Of a DNA stretch of 64,000 nucleotides, positions 1 to 9,057 are shown piece by piece; the first letter of the stretch is position 1; every line of letters starts with the position of its first letter. Position numbers and translations under genes: made by a program. The notes beneath the pieces were generated by a model. That model was not told where the DNA came from and did no database searches. It worked only from the letters and a program-made list of their open reading frames with translations. The DNA lies in contig JAFWPH010000003.1 in the NCBI GenBank assembly GCA_017509605.1, positions 1 through 64,000 of the forward strand, written 5' to 3'. Source of the DNA: Bacteroidaceae bacterium (GTDB lineage: Bacteria > Bacteroidota > Bacteroidia > Bacteroidales > Bacteroidaceae).

Positions 1-591
1 CCACGGGAAAACGGCAACACGCGTTTAGCATTGGAAGAAGTGGCTAAGACACTGAACGAATGTGGTGTGGAGACAGTGATTGTCAATTTAGGCAAACGTG
101 CCATGCAGGGGTGCATCGCCTGTGGCATGTGCGGTCGTATTGGCAAATGCACTTTCAGTGACATTGTCTATGACAAAATCCGAGAAACCATGGTCGATGG
201 CATCGATGGTTTGGTTGTGGGGTCACCTGTCTATTATGGTGGGCCCAATGGCTCGTTGTGCGCCTTGATGGACCGTGTGTGCTACTCGCTCAGCCGCTAT
301 ATGCAGTTCAAGCCCGCTGCCAGCGTGGTGGTGTGCCGTCGTGGAGGTGCCTCTGCGTCTTTCGACCGGCTGAACAAGTATTTCACGATTCTGAATATGC
401 CTGTGGTGTCGTCGCAGTACTGGAACATGGTCTATGGCCAGACTGCAGGCGAGGCCGCACGCGATGAGGAAGGCATGCAGACCATGCGCACCCTCGCCAG
501 GAATATGGCGTGGATGATTGAACGCCTCAATCCTGCAGAGAACGGACATCCCGAACTGGAGCCTCGGGTCGCAACCAATTTCATCAGGTAA
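1..591 (+). CDS. Flavodoxin-family NAD(P)H-dependent oxidoreductase, 5' end missing
   Basis: The reading frame is open from the first base, so the start codon lies outside the window and the visible 196 codons are a C-terminal portion. The visible N-terminus (PRENGNTRLALEE) matches the region just after the first FMN phosphate-binding loop of flavodoxin-like reductases. A cysteine cluster follows (CIACGMCGRIGKC), as in iron-sulfur flavoproteins and related FMN reductases, and then 'VVGSPVYYGGPNGSLCALMDR', the typical second flavin-contact segment. The likely role is FMN-dependent electron transfer to an unknown acceptor. The stop codon lies directly before the Fur-like gene, so the two are probably co-transcribed. 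The family assignment is good; the substrate cannot be told from sequence. Confidence 0.8.
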   Translation, partial: PRENGNTRLALEEVAKTLNECGVETVIVNLGKRAMQGCIACGMCGRIGKCTFSDIVYDKIRETMVDGIDGLVVGSPVYYGGPNGSLCALMDRVCYSLSRYMQFKPAASVVVCRRGGASASFDRLNKYFTILNMPVVSSQYWNMVYGQTAGEAARDEEGMQTMRTLARNMAWMIERLNPAENGHPELEPRVATNFIR

Positions 592-594
592 GTG

Positions 595-1020
595 ATGGAC
601 AAACAGGACTACAAGCAGTTTCTGGAGAAGCATGGCATCCGTCCTACCGCCAATCGTATCTTGGTAGCTGAGATTGTTGATAGGTCTGCCCGTCCGTTGT
701 CGCTGGCGGAGATTGAAGACCAACTCCTCTCCCTTGATAAGTCAAGCATCTACCGGTGCTTGATGCTCTTTAAAGAGCACCACATTGTGCATGTCATTGA
801 GGATGGCAGCGACGCGGTGCGATATGAGTTCTGCCACAGTCATTCCGCCAACGATGACGACGACCTTCATGTTCATTTCCACTGTGAGCGCTGCAACCGT
901 ACTTTTTGCCTTTACGATGTCCCCGTCCCTAAGGTCGAACTTCCCGATGGATTCGTGCTTTTTTCCGTCAATTATATGGTGAAGGGCATTTGTGAAGAGT
1001 GTCGTGACAGCAACACATAA
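595..1020 (+). CDS. Fur-family metal-dependent transcriptional regulator
   Basis: This 141-residue protein has the usual Fur length. The N-terminal part (about 1-80) is the winged helix, with 'RPTANRILVAEIV' and 'SLDKSSIYRCLMLF' matching the DNA-recognition region. The C-terminal part carries a His-rich stretch (HVHFHCERC) and two CxxC pairs (CERC near residue 97 and CEEC near the end), which normally hold a structural zinc. Whether the sensed signal is iron, zinc or peroxide cannot be decided. The start is ambiguous: a GTG at 592 touches the preceding stop codon and an ATG follows at 595; the ATG is preferred. It sits between an oxidoreductase and a secreted beta-galactosidase, and nothing shows that it regulates either. 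Confidence 0.88.
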   Translation: MDKQDYKQFLEKHGIRPTANRILVAEIVDRSARPLSLAEIEDQLLSLDKSSIYRCLMLFKEHHIVHVIEDGSDAVRYEFCHSHSANDDDDLHVHFHCERCNRTFCLYDVPVPKVELPDGFVLFSVNYMVKGICEECRDSNT

Positions 1021-1031
1021 AACCAGGATTT

Positions 1032-3179
1032 ATGAAACGTAAAACATTATTTATTTTTATCTCAGGCTTTCTTCTCCTTTTCCGAACTATTCCTTTGAAG
1101 GCACAGGATACATTTCAGTTTGGAACAGCCACCAATCCGACAGGACATACAGTGCTCGTCGATGCCCAAGGCCTTGTCATTGACGGCAAACATATCCTCC
1201 CTGTGATGGGTGAGATTCACTACAGCAGGCTGCCTCAACGTGAGTGGCGGCGTGAGATCCGCAAGATGAAAGCCGGAGGCATCACCATCATCTCTACCTA
1301 CATCTTCTGGATCCACCATGAGGAACAAGAGGGTAAATGGGACTGGAGCGGCAACAAGAACCTTCATGAGTTTGTCAAGACCTGTCAAGAGGAAGGCTTA
1401 TATGTGGTGCTGCGTCTTGGGCCGTTCTGTCATGGTGAGGTTTATCAGGGTGGCTTTCCTGTCTGGCTGGTCGAGAAGGCCACAGCCGACCCCAGCCGTT
1501 TCAAGCTCCGCAGCGAGGCACCTGGCTTTATTGCTGCAACCCAGCGACTTTACAGCAATATCTACGCTCAGGTCAACGACTTGCTGTGGAAACATGGCGG
1601 CCCTGTCATTGGTGTGCAGTTGGAGAATGAGTGCCGTGGGCCTTGGTCTTACTATATGAAGTTAAAGGCCATGTCAGTGAACATAGGATTCGATTTGCCT
1701 TTCTACACTCGTACAGGCTGGCCTAAACTGAACGGAGGTGAGAAAGACTTCGGGCAGATGCTGCCTCTCTATGGAGATTATGCAGATGGTTTCTGGGACC
1801 GCACGTTGGATGACATGCCTGGGGAGTATGCCAAGGCTTTTATCATGAAAGACACCCGTTTGTCTGGTGTCATTGCCACAGAGACTTTCGGAACCAACCA
1901 AGACACAGAGATGACGAAGAAAGATTTGCAATATCCTTATCTGACCTGTGAACTTGGTGGTGGAATGATGCCTTCTTATCACCGGCGTATCAACATCTCT
2001 GGCAATGAGGCATTTCCACTGGCCGTATGCAAGGTGGGGTCTGGGTCGAATCTCCCTGGTTATTACATGTATCATGGCGGTACGAACCCATACAACTCTG
2101 TTCATACCATGGCAGAATGCCAGGCCTCGCCAGTGACCAATTACAACGATATGCCTTATATCTCGTACGATTTCCAGTCACCGCTTGGGGAGTTCGGACA
2201 ACTCAACACCAACGCTTTTCACCAGACACGCTGGTTTCATCAGTTCCTTGCTGATTGGGGAAGTGAACTGGCCTTGATGGATGTCGATACACTCAGTGAG
2301 CACTATTCGCGCCGTGGTTGTTTTGAGTTCCATAACGACTATGTGCGCATTCTACATGAGGAGGGTAGGGCTTCTGTCACCCCCAGGGACATGGAGTGGG
2401 AAGGACTGACCATCACCTCCTCGTCAGTCCAGCCTTTTGCAAAAGCTGACGGACAACTCTACTTCATCTCGGTGAAAGGGGAGAAGCCGAGTCTTTCCGT
2501 CCGGACAGCCAAAGGCAAGGTCAAGACCTACGCACCGAAATACGATAAGCCTTTTGTTGTTGACGGCAAAACCATGACAGTGCTCTCTCCGGAGAAAGCC
2601 ATGACAGCGTATGTTATCGACGGTCATGTCTTTTATTCTAAACATGGTGGCATCCTCTATAAGGACGGTGATGAGGTTGTTGAAGAGATGTGGATTGAGC
2701 ATCCAGAATCTTTGAATAGTCTTGCGGGCAGTACCCCTCTCTTCAATGCTGTTTTACTGAAAGAAGCAGATGCCCCGCGCCAGGTCAGCCTTGGTGGAGC
2801 CAAAGTGGCGGAAATGCCTTCCGATGCCGATTTCGACCGTGCCGCAATCTGGCGTGTTGAATGTAAGGGCAACGTTGAGGATAAGTATATAGACGATCTC
2901 TTCTTGAAAGTGAATTATAAAGGCGATGTGGCGCGAGTCTATGCCGACGGTATGTTGGTGGAGGATAATTTCTGGAATGGAAAACCCATGTATATCCGCC
3001 TCAGCGACCTTTTGGGCAAGGAAGTGGAAATCAAGATATTACCCCTGTCAAAGGACTATCCTATCTATCTGCAACAAGCGCAAAAGGCTAAACTGGACCA
3101 AGCCAAGGACGGCGTGTTGTTGAGTCTTGACGACCTGACTGTAGTGTTGCGACGCATCAACCCTAAGGGCTGGCAATAG
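1032..3179 (+). CDS. Secreted GH35 beta-galactosidase
   Basis: This 715-residue protein begins with a signal peptide (MKRKTLFIFISGFLLLF, then cleavage after KAQ). Residues about 35-380 form a glycoside hydrolase family 35 TIM barrel, shown by 'GEIHYSRLPQREW' near the start, the acid/base motif QLENE (Glu200 follows Asn199) and a likely nucleophile in 'CELGGG' (Glu307). The C-terminal half looks like the beta-sandwich domains usual in this family. The expected activity is removal of terminal beta-galactose in the periplasm or at the cell surface. It starts 12 bases after the Fur-like gene and converges with the DUF3667 gene 21 bases downstream. No SusC/SusD pair is nearby, so it is not part of a visible polysaccharide utilisation locus. 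Confidence 0.88.
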   Translation: MKRKTLFIFISGFLLLFRTIPLKAQDTFQFGTATNPTGHTVLVDAQGLVIDGKHILPVMGEIHYSRLPQREWRREIRKMKAGGITIISTYIFWIHHEEQEGKWDWSGNKNLHEFVKTCQEEGLYVVLRLGPFCHGEVYQGGFPVWLVEKATADPSRFKLRSEAPGFIAATQRLYSNIYAQVNDLLWKHGGPVIGVQLENECRGPWSYYMKLKAMSVNIGFDLPFYTRTGWPKLNGGEKDFGQMLPLYGDYADGFWDRTLDDMPGEYAKAFIMKDTRLSGVIATETFGTNQDTEMTKKDLQYPYLTCELGGGMMPSYHRRINISGNEAFPLAVCKVGSGSNLPGYYMYHGGTNPYNSVHTMAECQASPVTNYNDMPYISYDFQSPLGEFGQLNTNAFHQTRWFHQFLADWGSELALMDVDTLSEHYSRRGCFEFHNDYVRILHEEGRASVTPRDMEWEGLTITSSSVQPFAKADGQLYFISVKGEKPSLSVRTAKGKVKTYAPKYDKPFVVDGKTMTVLSPEKAMTAYVIDGHVFYSKHGGILYKDGDEVVEEMWIEHPESLNSLAGSTPLFNAVLLKEADAPRQVSLGGAKVAEMPSDADFDRAAIWRVECKGNVEDKYIDDLFLKVNYKGDVARVYADGMLVEDNFWNGKPMYIRLSDLLGKEVEIKILPLSKDYPIYLQQAQKAKLDQAKDGVLLSLDDLTVVLRRINPKGWQ

Positions 3180-3200
3180 CGTGTTTCAGAAGAACTCAAG

Positions 3201-4163
3201 TCAGTTTGCCGCTGGTAAATTTCCTGAAACGGCTATCAAGAAACATGCGAAGAGAAGCATCAGGAAGAACAGCATGACGTAGAAAGAAATCATGATGATG
3301 AAGATAAGCGCGGTGCGCCAGATGGTTCCCCAGATGTTGAGTTGGTAGAGCTGTCGGAAATCGTATGCCAAGATGAAAATCACCAATAGGTCTGGTACTG
3401 CGTAGGGGAATAAGTCAATGGACGGGACTTTACATTTGAACAATATCATTCCCAACGTCACCAGTTGGAATTGGCAGTTGATGTAGATTTGAGAGTAGAA
3501 TGTCTCCACGAGGTTCAGACTTCTCTTCGTCGTCTTGTCAATCACTATCTCCCGCTTGCGAAACACCAGCCACACCGCGAAAACGATGAGTATGTTCTCA
3601 GCCAATACACGGTAAAGGTGGTTCGTTGATATGGTTTGCACGACGTTCTCCAATCCTTTCATAATCAGCAGCGCATTACCCGACATTTCTTTCTCCATAT
3701 ACTGGAAGAAACTGGTGCCTTTTACGGGAGTGGTGATATCGACACCTACGATCCATACCAAAAAGGCTGTAAGCACAATCAGAATGGCGAGCATCTTGAA
3801 TGGAGGGAAGTAACTGAGGAAGTGACCTGCGAGATAGTCGCGGATCATGTAGCCTGGACGCCACAGCAGATGCCCCATGCTGCGGAACATCGGGCGGTTG
3901 CCCATACCCCAAATATCCAAAAAACTGTTCATCAACTGCTTGGGAGTGAAACGTTTCCATCCTGCCGACATACCGCATTGGGGACAGAGACGCCCTTTGT
4001 AAGTGTAGCCACAATGGCGACAGGTGTGTTCTGTCTCGTCAATCTTGGGTACCGCGGCCAAATACTGCTGGCGGTTGCGGTAACGTATGGCCCACGCCTT
4101 CAGTTTCCTTTTGAGGGTGTGTTTCTTTGTGGCTACGCTTTTTAGTATCTTCTCTTTATTCAT
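3201..4163 (-). CDS. DUF3667 zinc-ribbon membrane protein
   Basis: This 320-residue protein has a cytoplasmic N-terminus rich in Lys and Arg, then a four-cysteine zinc ribbon (CRHCGY near residue 48 and CPQCG near residue 61). The signature 'FTPKQLMNSFLDIWG' and 'RPGYMIRDYLAGH' follow and identify the DUF3667 family common in Bacteroidetes. About four to five hydrophobic segments fill the second half (for example ILIVLTAFLVWIVGV and the C-terminal ALIFIIMISFYVMLFFLML). No function is known for the family. The ATG overlaps the stop codon of the upstream acyltransferase remnant by four bases (ATGA), so the gene was once, and may still be, translated as the second gene of that unit. Confidence 0.82.
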   Translation of the reverse strand: MNKEKILKSVATKKHTLKRKLKAWAIRYRNRQQYLAAVPKIDETEHTCRHCGYTYKGRLCPQCGMSAGWKRFTPKQLMNSFLDIWGMGNRPMFRSMGHLLWRPGYMIRDYLAGHFLSYFPPFKMLAILIVLTAFLVWIVGVDITTPVKGTSFFQYMEKEMSGNALLIMKGLENVVQTISTNHLYRVLAENILIVFAVWLVFRKREIVIDKTTKRSLNLVETFYSQIYINCQFQLVTLGMILFKCKVPSIDLFPYAVPDLLVIFILAYDFRQLYQLNIWGTIWRTALIFIIMISFYVMLFFLMLLFACFLIAVSGNLPAAN

Positions 4164-4316
4164 GACGGTTGATGATCTTTCACTCCGAACAAGTAATGAG
4201 CGAGAAAGGGGCTTAGTCGGATGATGTTGCTAACCAAGAGCGCCAGGCCGATGACCATGAGCGCGAATACCAAGCAGACGCATCGCGTCTATATATTCTA
4301 TTCGTTTAGTGGGCAT
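4160..4316 (-). pseudogene. Collapsed remnant of an acyltransferase-3 family gene
   Basis: On the minus strand an ATG at 4316 opens with MPTKRIEYIDAMR, the characteristic first residues of Bacteroidetes acyltransferase-3 (OafA-like) membrane proteins. After about 13 codons the frame changes near 4275-4280. The next frame then reads 'VFALMVIGLALLVSN', followed by 'RLSPFLAHYLFGVK' and a stop. This is the characteristic last transmembrane helix and tail of the same family. Roughly the central 300 codons are therefore missing and the two ends are joined out of frame. The stop overlaps the DUF3667 start by four bases. The upstream promoter (4336-4343) is still present. The remaining open frame encodes only 28 residues and cannot be an enzyme. 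Confidence 0.75.
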
Positions 4317-4335
4317 TGTCGTTATTTTTTCCCTG

Positions 4336-4343
4336 CAAAATTA
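4336..4343 (-). promoter_or_regulatory. -7 box for the acyltransferase remnant/DUF3667 unit
   Basis: TAATTTTG on the minus strand, 19 bases before the remnant ATG, matches the Bacteroidetes -7 consensus TAnnTTTG. No clear -33 TTG lies at the usual spacing. It would now drive DUF3667 expression. Confidence 0.5.
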
Positions 4344-4596
4344 GTAATTAATGTCGAATTCTTCATTCTTTTGAACCGATAAATAGACTTTTTTCTTGTT
4401 ATTTTGTGTCCCTCTCACGCCTAATGACTGAGCGCTTTTTTTATCAGGAAAGTGTTTTGAGCCACAGTGATATGATTTCTCTCACTTTCTTTCTTTTTCC
4501 CCACTTAACAAATGTTGTTATATATTATTGAAATTCAGTAAATTATCACTTTTCAACACGTGCTGTTGAAAAAAATTTTTTAATTTTGTGAAAAAA

Positions 4597-4641
4597 AGTG
4601 GGGGAAAAGGGAGGAGAGTGGGGGATTTTTTACTAACTTTG
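4597..4641 (+). promoter_or_regulatory. Probable MraZ operator and dcw promoter
   Basis: AGTGGGGGA occurs at 4597-4605 and again at 4617-4625, exactly 20 bases apart, with a weaker AAGGGAGGA between them, so G-runs recur about every 10 bases. MraZ of Escherichia coli binds TGGGN repeats separated by five bases, which also gives a 10-base period. A -7 box TAACTTTG follows at 4634-4641; a second one, TAATTTTG, lies at 4581-4588. The repeats sit where the -33 region would be, which suits autorepression by MraZ. The leader from here to the mraZ ATG is about 140 bases. The rest of the 4317-4789 gap holds the divergent promoter above and AT-rich sequence with nothing else recognised. Confidence 0.55.
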
Positions 4642-4789
4642 CACATGATAAGCCGAAATATGCAGTAGTGCATTGCTGATCATGTGTCGTCGGAGGCCTT
4701 TCAAGAACGTTCCCGTCAAAAGCGGTGAGAGGCCGACGGCAGCCAGAGAGAATGGATAAGAATGGAATGAATGACGAAAAAACAGGTGA

Positions 4790-5257
4790 ATGATGCGTTT
4801 CACTGGAGATTACTTGGCAAAGACCGATGCTAAAGGCAGGGTATTTCTGCCCGCGGCGTTCAGGAAGATGTTGGAGCAATATGGCGAACAGCGTTTGGTG
4901 CTGAGGCCTAATATGTTCCAGCATTGTCTGGATTTGTATCCTGGGAGCGTGTGGAACCGTATGCTCGATTCGCTCAATGCTCGTCTTGACCCCTGGAATG
5001 GCACTCATCAGGCACTCAAACGCAATTTCGTGGCGAAGGCCGACATTATTGAGCTCGACAACAACGGGCGCTTGCTCATCTCGAAGAACAAGATGCTGTA
5101 CGCCTTCATCAAACAAGACGTACGTTTCCTGGCCGTTGACGACCACTTCGAGGTTTGGGACAAGGATACCTGTGAGGCGGTGCTCAATCAGTTGACGCCT
5201 GACGGCGAGCCTGAAGGAATGATTTATCAGGAGCTGATGGCGGGTTTCAATGGGTGA
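4790..5257 (+). CDS. mraZ: MraZ, transcriptional regulator of the dcw cluster
   Basis: This 155-residue protein consists of two AbrB-like beta-barrel half-domains. The first half carries the signature 'DAKGRVFLPAAFRKML', the second 'LDNNGRLLISKNK'. MraZ forms ring-shaped oligomers that bind repeated TGGGN motifs in front of its own gene and so controls the division and cell-wall cluster. Two in-frame ATGs (4790, 4793) exist; the first gives the 'MxRF.G' N-terminus seen in related Bacteroidales proteins and is chosen. It is the first gene of the cluster, 25 bases before rsmH, and has candidate operator repeats at 4597-4625. Confidence 0.95.
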   Translation: MMRFTGDYLAKTDAKGRVFLPAAFRKMLEQYGEQRLVLRPNMFQHCLDLYPGSVWNRMLDSLNARLDPWNGTHQALKRNFVAKADIIELDNNGRLLISKNKMLYAFIKQDVRFLAVDDHFEVWDKDTCEAVLNQLTPDGEPEGMIYQELMAGFNG

Positions 5258-5282
5258 TTGATATAAATGTGAAGAAGTGAAG

Positions 5283-6206
5283 ATGGAAGGACAATCAGTT
5301 TATCATGTGCCGGTGTTGCTTGGGGCGAGCGTAGATGCGCTCCAGATACACAAGGGTGGTGTGTATGCCGATGTCACTTTCGGAGGCGGTAACCACAGTC
5401 GCGAGATCATGCGCAGGATCGACGCGGTGGGAGGCGGAAGGCTCTTCGGTTTCGACCAGGATGCCGATGCCGAGCGCAACGCTCTCAATCACGAGGGGTT
5501 CACCTTTGTTAGGAGCAACTTCCGTTATATCAAGAACTTCGCCCGCTATTATGGCGTGAAGCATTTCGATGGCATCCTCGCCGACCTCGGTGTTTCGTGG
5601 CATCATTTCGACGACTCAACAAGGGGTTTCTCCTTTCGTTTTGATGGAGAACTCGACATGCGCATGAACCAGCGCAGTGGAACGACAGCAGCCGACATCC
5701 TCAACAACTACGATGAGAAACGGCTTGCTGATGTGTTCTTTCTCTACGGGGAATTGCGCAACAGCCGCCAGATAGCACGTGAGGTGCTGAAACGGCGGGC
5801 TGTATCACCGATTCTCACCATCAGCGACCTGCTCGACCTGCTCAAGCCCATTTACGACCGCGAACGCGACAAGAAAGAGCTGGCGAAGGTTTTTCAGGCG
5901 CTGCGAATCGAGGTGAATCATGAGATGGATGCGCTCAAGGCGCTCCTCGACAGCGCCACTGAACTCTTGGCTGACGGAGGACGTCTGGTGGTGATCACCT
6001 ATCACTCACTTGAGGACCGTATGGTGAAGAACGTGATGAAAAGTGGAAACGTGGATGGTAAAGTGGAGAAAGACTTCTACGGCAATGTCGCCAGTCCGTA
6101 CCGACTCGTCAACCGACAGGTGGTGGTGCCTGACGAACAGGAGCAGAACGACAACCCGCGTAGCCGAAGCGCCAAACTCAGAGTGGCAGAGCGTCTGCCC
6201 AGATGA
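5283..6206 (+). CDS. rsmH: 16S rRNA (cytosine1402-N4)-methyltransferase RsmH
   Basis: RsmH (MraW) uses S-adenosylmethionine to methylate N4 of C1402 in the decoding centre of 16S rRNA. The protein begins 'YHVPVLLGASVDAL' and carries the SAM-binding motif 'DVTFGGGNHSREIM', then 'GFDQDADA', 'ADLGVSWHHFD' and the C-terminal 'VITYHSLEDRMVKN', all diagnostic for the family. Its length of 308 residues is normal. An upstream in-frame GTG at 5277 exists, but the ATG at 5283 is the more likely start. It is the second gene of the dcw cluster and is followed by the ftsL-like gene after 57 bases. Confidence 0.96.
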   Translation: MEGQSVYHVPVLLGASVDALQIHKGGVYADVTFGGGNHSREIMRRIDAVGGGRLFGFDQDADAERNALNHEGFTFVRSNFRYIKNFARYYGVKHFDGILADLGVSWHHFDDSTRGFSFRFDGELDMRMNQRSGTTAADILNNYDEKRLADVFFLYGELRNSRQIAREVLKRRAVSPILTISDLLDLLKPIYDRERDKKELAKVFQALRIEVNHEMDALKALLDSATELLADGGRLVVITYHSLEDRMVKNVMKSGNVDGKVEKDFYGNVASPYRLVNRQVVVPDEQEQNDNPRSRSAKLRVAERLPR

Positions 6207-6263
6207 CAAATTGTTTTTTATTTATTTATCTAACACGTACAACGTACAAGGAGGGGATAGTTT

Positions 6264-6803
6264 ATGGCAAATGACCTGAACGACGACATCATGAATACTG
6301 CCAGCGAGGACCTGGACGATGAGGTGCGGCAGGACAAGGCGCAGACTGTAGAGTCGGCACCGCCCCAGACCGCCATGCCCTCAGAACAGGAACAGGACCT
6401 GGAGAATGAAGAAGAAGAAAAGGAAGAGGCAGAAGCCATAGAGGCAATCAAGAAATACACAGAAGAAGACCTGGGAAGAGTGACGTTGGGCACCATCTTC
6501 GGAGGCGACATCCTCCAAAGCAAGTTCTTCCTCTCACTCGTACTATGGTTCATTATGGTGGCCATGCTGATGCTGGTCTATACTTACAACCGCTATCAGA
6601 GCCAGCAGGATATCATCACCATCGACAACTTGAAAACTGAACTGCAAGAGGTGAAATACAATGTGTTGACGCAGTCGAGCGAACTCATGAACCTGAGTCG
6701 CCAGTCGAATGTGGAGAAATATCTCAAGGCCACCAACGACAGCATGCTGAAAAACCCCACAACACCGCCTTACCTCATCAGAACGGTAGAGGCAAACCCA
6801 TAA
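6264..6803 (+). CDS. FtsL-like divisome membrane protein
   Basis: This 179-residue single-pass protein occupies the ftsL position between rsmH and ftsI. The first 75 residues are acidic and low in complexity, with an EEEEKEEAEAIEA run. One transmembrane helix follows (about 92-110, FFLSLVLWFIMVAMLMLVY) and then a short periplasmic region that can form a coiled coil. FtsL forms a complex with FtsB/FtsQ that activates FtsW/FtsI; sequence conservation is minimal in this family, so the assignment rests on topology and position. The acidic N-terminal extension is much longer than in proteobacterial FtsL, which has been reported for Bacteroidetes versions. Confidence 0.8.
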   Translation: MANDLNDDIMNTASEDLDDEVRQDKAQTVESAPPQTAMPSEQEQDLENEEEEKEEAEAIEAIKKYTEEDLGRVTLGTIFGGDILQSKFFLSLVLWFIMVAMLMLVYTYNRYQSQQDIITIDNLKTELQEVKYNVLTQSSELMNLSRQSNVEKYLKATNDSMLKNPTTPPYLIRTVEANP

Positions 6804-6847
6804 GAAAGTAGCCATATAAAGAAGAATTGATTAACTATTGAACGAAA

Positions 6848-8980
6848 ATGAAGTTTGAAAAGGAGCACATATCATCACGATTTACACTGATTCTCGGATT
6901 GGTGTTCCTTGGTGTGGTCGTCATCTCCGTCCGTATGATCTATATCATGACCGTGAAACGCGATTACTGGAAGAATTTGTCCGACACCTATGTCAGCGAC
7001 AGTTTGATGGTGAAGCCCAACAGAGGCAACATCCTCTCTGCCGACGGACAACTCATGTCAACCAGTCTGCCAGACTATAGATTATATATAGACTTCCGGC
7101 CAGGCGATTCCATCGCTTTCGACTCCCTGTTCATCAACAACATGGACTCCATCTGCGACGGACTTGCCCAAATCATACCCAACTGGACCGCACAGCAGTT
7201 CAAGGACCGCTTCGAGGAACAGCTCAACAAACCACGCTCCAAGCGCAGCCGTTATTTCCCGCTTTACACTCGCCACATCACCTATATCCAACTCAACGAT
7301 GTGAAAAAACTACCGTTGTTCAGAGAGAAGAACAAGAATGTCAGCGGCTTGGTGATCGTGGAACGCAATGACCGCAAGAAACCCTTCGGATCTCTGGCCA
7401 AGCGTACACTCGGCGAGATGTTTGGCGCCAAGGACTCCGCCCGCTCCGGACTGGAGTTGGCTTACGACTCTATCTTGCGGGGAGAGAACGGATGGCAGCA
7501 CCGTAAGAAAGTGCGCAACCGCTACATCGGCATTGTCGATATCCCGCCTGTGGATGGCTGCGACCTGGTCACCACGCTCGACGTGAGCATGCAGGACATC
7601 TGCGAGAGTGCGCTTCGCGAGAAGATGCGTGAACTCAACGCCTCTATGGGTGTGGTCATCCTCATGGAGGTACAGACTGGCGATGTGAAGGCCATCGTCA
7701 ATCTCCAGCAGTACGATGACGGCGAGTTCTACGAGGCTCGCAATTATGCCTTGGCGTCGCTCATGGAGCCTGGCTCCACCTTTAAGACCGCCTCTATTAT
7801 GGTGGCGCTCGACGACGGATACATCACTCTCACGGACAAGGTCAACACCCATGGCGGCCGATACCCTATGTACAAGGCTGTGATGAAAGACCACAACTGG
7901 CGTTCGGGTGGCTATGGTGTGCTTGACGTCCCCGAGGTGCTCATGTACTCCTCCAACATCGGTGTGAGCCGACTCATCGACGAACACTACCATAAGCAAC
8001 CGGAGAAATTTGTCGAGGGACTCTATCGCATCGGCATTGGCACACCGCTGGACCTGCCTTTCGTGGGTTCAGCTAATCCTGTGATACGCCGACCGACCAA
8101 GGACAACTGGCCGGCTACCACTTTGCCATGGATGTCGATCGGTTATGAGACGCAGATACCGCCTATCTCTACTTGCGCTTTCTACAATGCCATAGCCAAC
8201 AATGGCAAGATGGTGAGACCGCGTTTTGTCAAGGCCGTGCAGAAGGACGGCAAGATCATACGCGAGTTCCCTGTGGAAGTCATCAAGGACCATATCTGCA
8301 AGAGTTCAACCCTCAAGGACATGCAGTGGATGCTCGAAAGGGTGGTCAGCAAGGGACTTGGAAAGCGTGCGGGCAATCCGCATTTCCATGTGTCGGGCAA
8401 GACGGGCACGGCTCAGGTATCACAAGGTAGAGCTGGTTATCTCAATGGCAAACGGGAATATCTTGTGAGTTTTTGCGGATACTATCCTTCAGAGAACCCA
8501 CGCTACACTTGCCTGGTGGCGATACGTAAACCCAACTCCCCCGCCTCGGGAGGATTGATGGCCGGTACGGTGTTCTCCAAGATCGCACAGAGGGTGTATG
8601 CCAAGAACATCACAACCGACATGTCGCAGGCGCGTGACTCCCTCTCCCAATTCGTGCCCGATGTGAAGAACGGAGACCTCAACGCGGCAAAGGATATCCT
8701 CGCCGACTTGGGAGTGCAGTCCAACGACCAGGGCGCCACCAATATCGCATGGGGTAACTCCTCACTCGACAACGGCAAACTGGTCTTCACCTCTTTGCAA
8801 GACGAGGAAGGCAAGATGCCCGATTTAAAAGGTATGGGCGCTCGCGACGCAGTCTATGCTGTGGAGCGGCGTGGACTCAAGGCCAAGGTCAAAGGCGCGG
8901 GCAAGGTGCTCTCTCAGAGCTTGCCTGTAGGCTCCAGTTACAGTAAGGGACAGACGGTCATCCTCACGATGGGCTTGTAG
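6848..8980 (+). CDS. ftsI: Division transpeptidase FtsI (PBP3-like) with PASTA domain
   Basis: FtsI cross-links septal peptidoglycan. The 710-residue protein has one N-terminal membrane anchor (about 13-33), a PBP dimerisation domain (about 50-230) and a transpeptidase domain with all three catalytic motifs: SxxK (Ser310 to Lys313, in '[10 protein letters not shown]'), SxN (Ser368 to Asn370) and KTG (from Lys518). A C-terminal PASTA domain starts near residue 650 ([17 protein letters not shown]). PASTA domains bind muropeptides or beta-lactams in other proteins, and they are usual on FtsI of Bacteroidetes but absent from the enterobacterial one. It lies in the dcw cluster 44 bases after the ftsL-like gene and is followed by murE. 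Confidence 0.95.
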   Translation: MKFEKEHISSRFTLILGLVFLGVVVISVRMIYIMTVKRDYWKNLSDTYVSDSLMVKPNRGNILSADGQLMSTSLPDYRLYIDFRPGDSIAFDSLFINNMDSICDGLAQIIPNWTAQQFKDRFEEQLNKPRSKRSRYFPLYTRHITYIQLNDVKKLPLFREKNKNVSGLVIVERNDRKKPFGSLAKRTLGEMFGAKDSARSGLELAYDSILRGENGWQHRKKVRNRYIGIVDIPPVDGCDLVTTLDVSMQDICESALREKMRELNASMGVVILMEVQTGDVKAIVNLQQYDDGEFYEARNYALASLMEPGSTFKTASIMVALDDGYITLTDKVNTHGGRYPMYKAVMKDHNWRSGGYGVLDVPEVLMYSSNIGVSRLIDEHYHKQPEKFVEGLYRIGIGTPLDLPFVGSANPVIRRPTKDNWPATTLPWMSIGYETQIPPISTCAFYNAIANNGKMVRPRFVKAVQKDGKIIREFPVEVIKDHICKSSTLKDMQWMLERVVSKGLGKRAGNPHFHVSGKTGTAQVSQGRAGYLNGKREYLVSFCGYYPSENPRYTCLVAIRKPNSPASGGLMAGTVFSKIAQRVYAKNITTDMSQARDSLSQFVPDVKNGDLNAAKDILADLGVQSNDQGATNIAWGNSSLDNGKLVFTSLQDEEGKMPDLKGMGARDAVYAVERRGLKAKVKGAGKVLSQSLPVGSSYSKGQTVILTMGL

Positions 8981-9057
8981 GCCTCACTGTGGGACAGCCC
9001 TTCTGGTCAGAGTGGTTGGAACCGTCAAAAAAGGAAAGAACAAAAACCAAAGAATAT

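Noticed and set aside
1032-3179. Polysaccharide utilisation locus around the GH35 gene, and likewise around the GH43 gene
   Set aside because: No SusC/SusD-like genes, sulfatases or hybrid two-component regulators are in the window near either gene.
3636-4145. A 169-codon plus-strand frame
   Set aside because: Antisense to the DUF3667 gene, no family features.
8989-9057. Upstream start for murE
   Set aside because: It would add 23 residues unlike the family and lies before a better-placed ATG at 9058.
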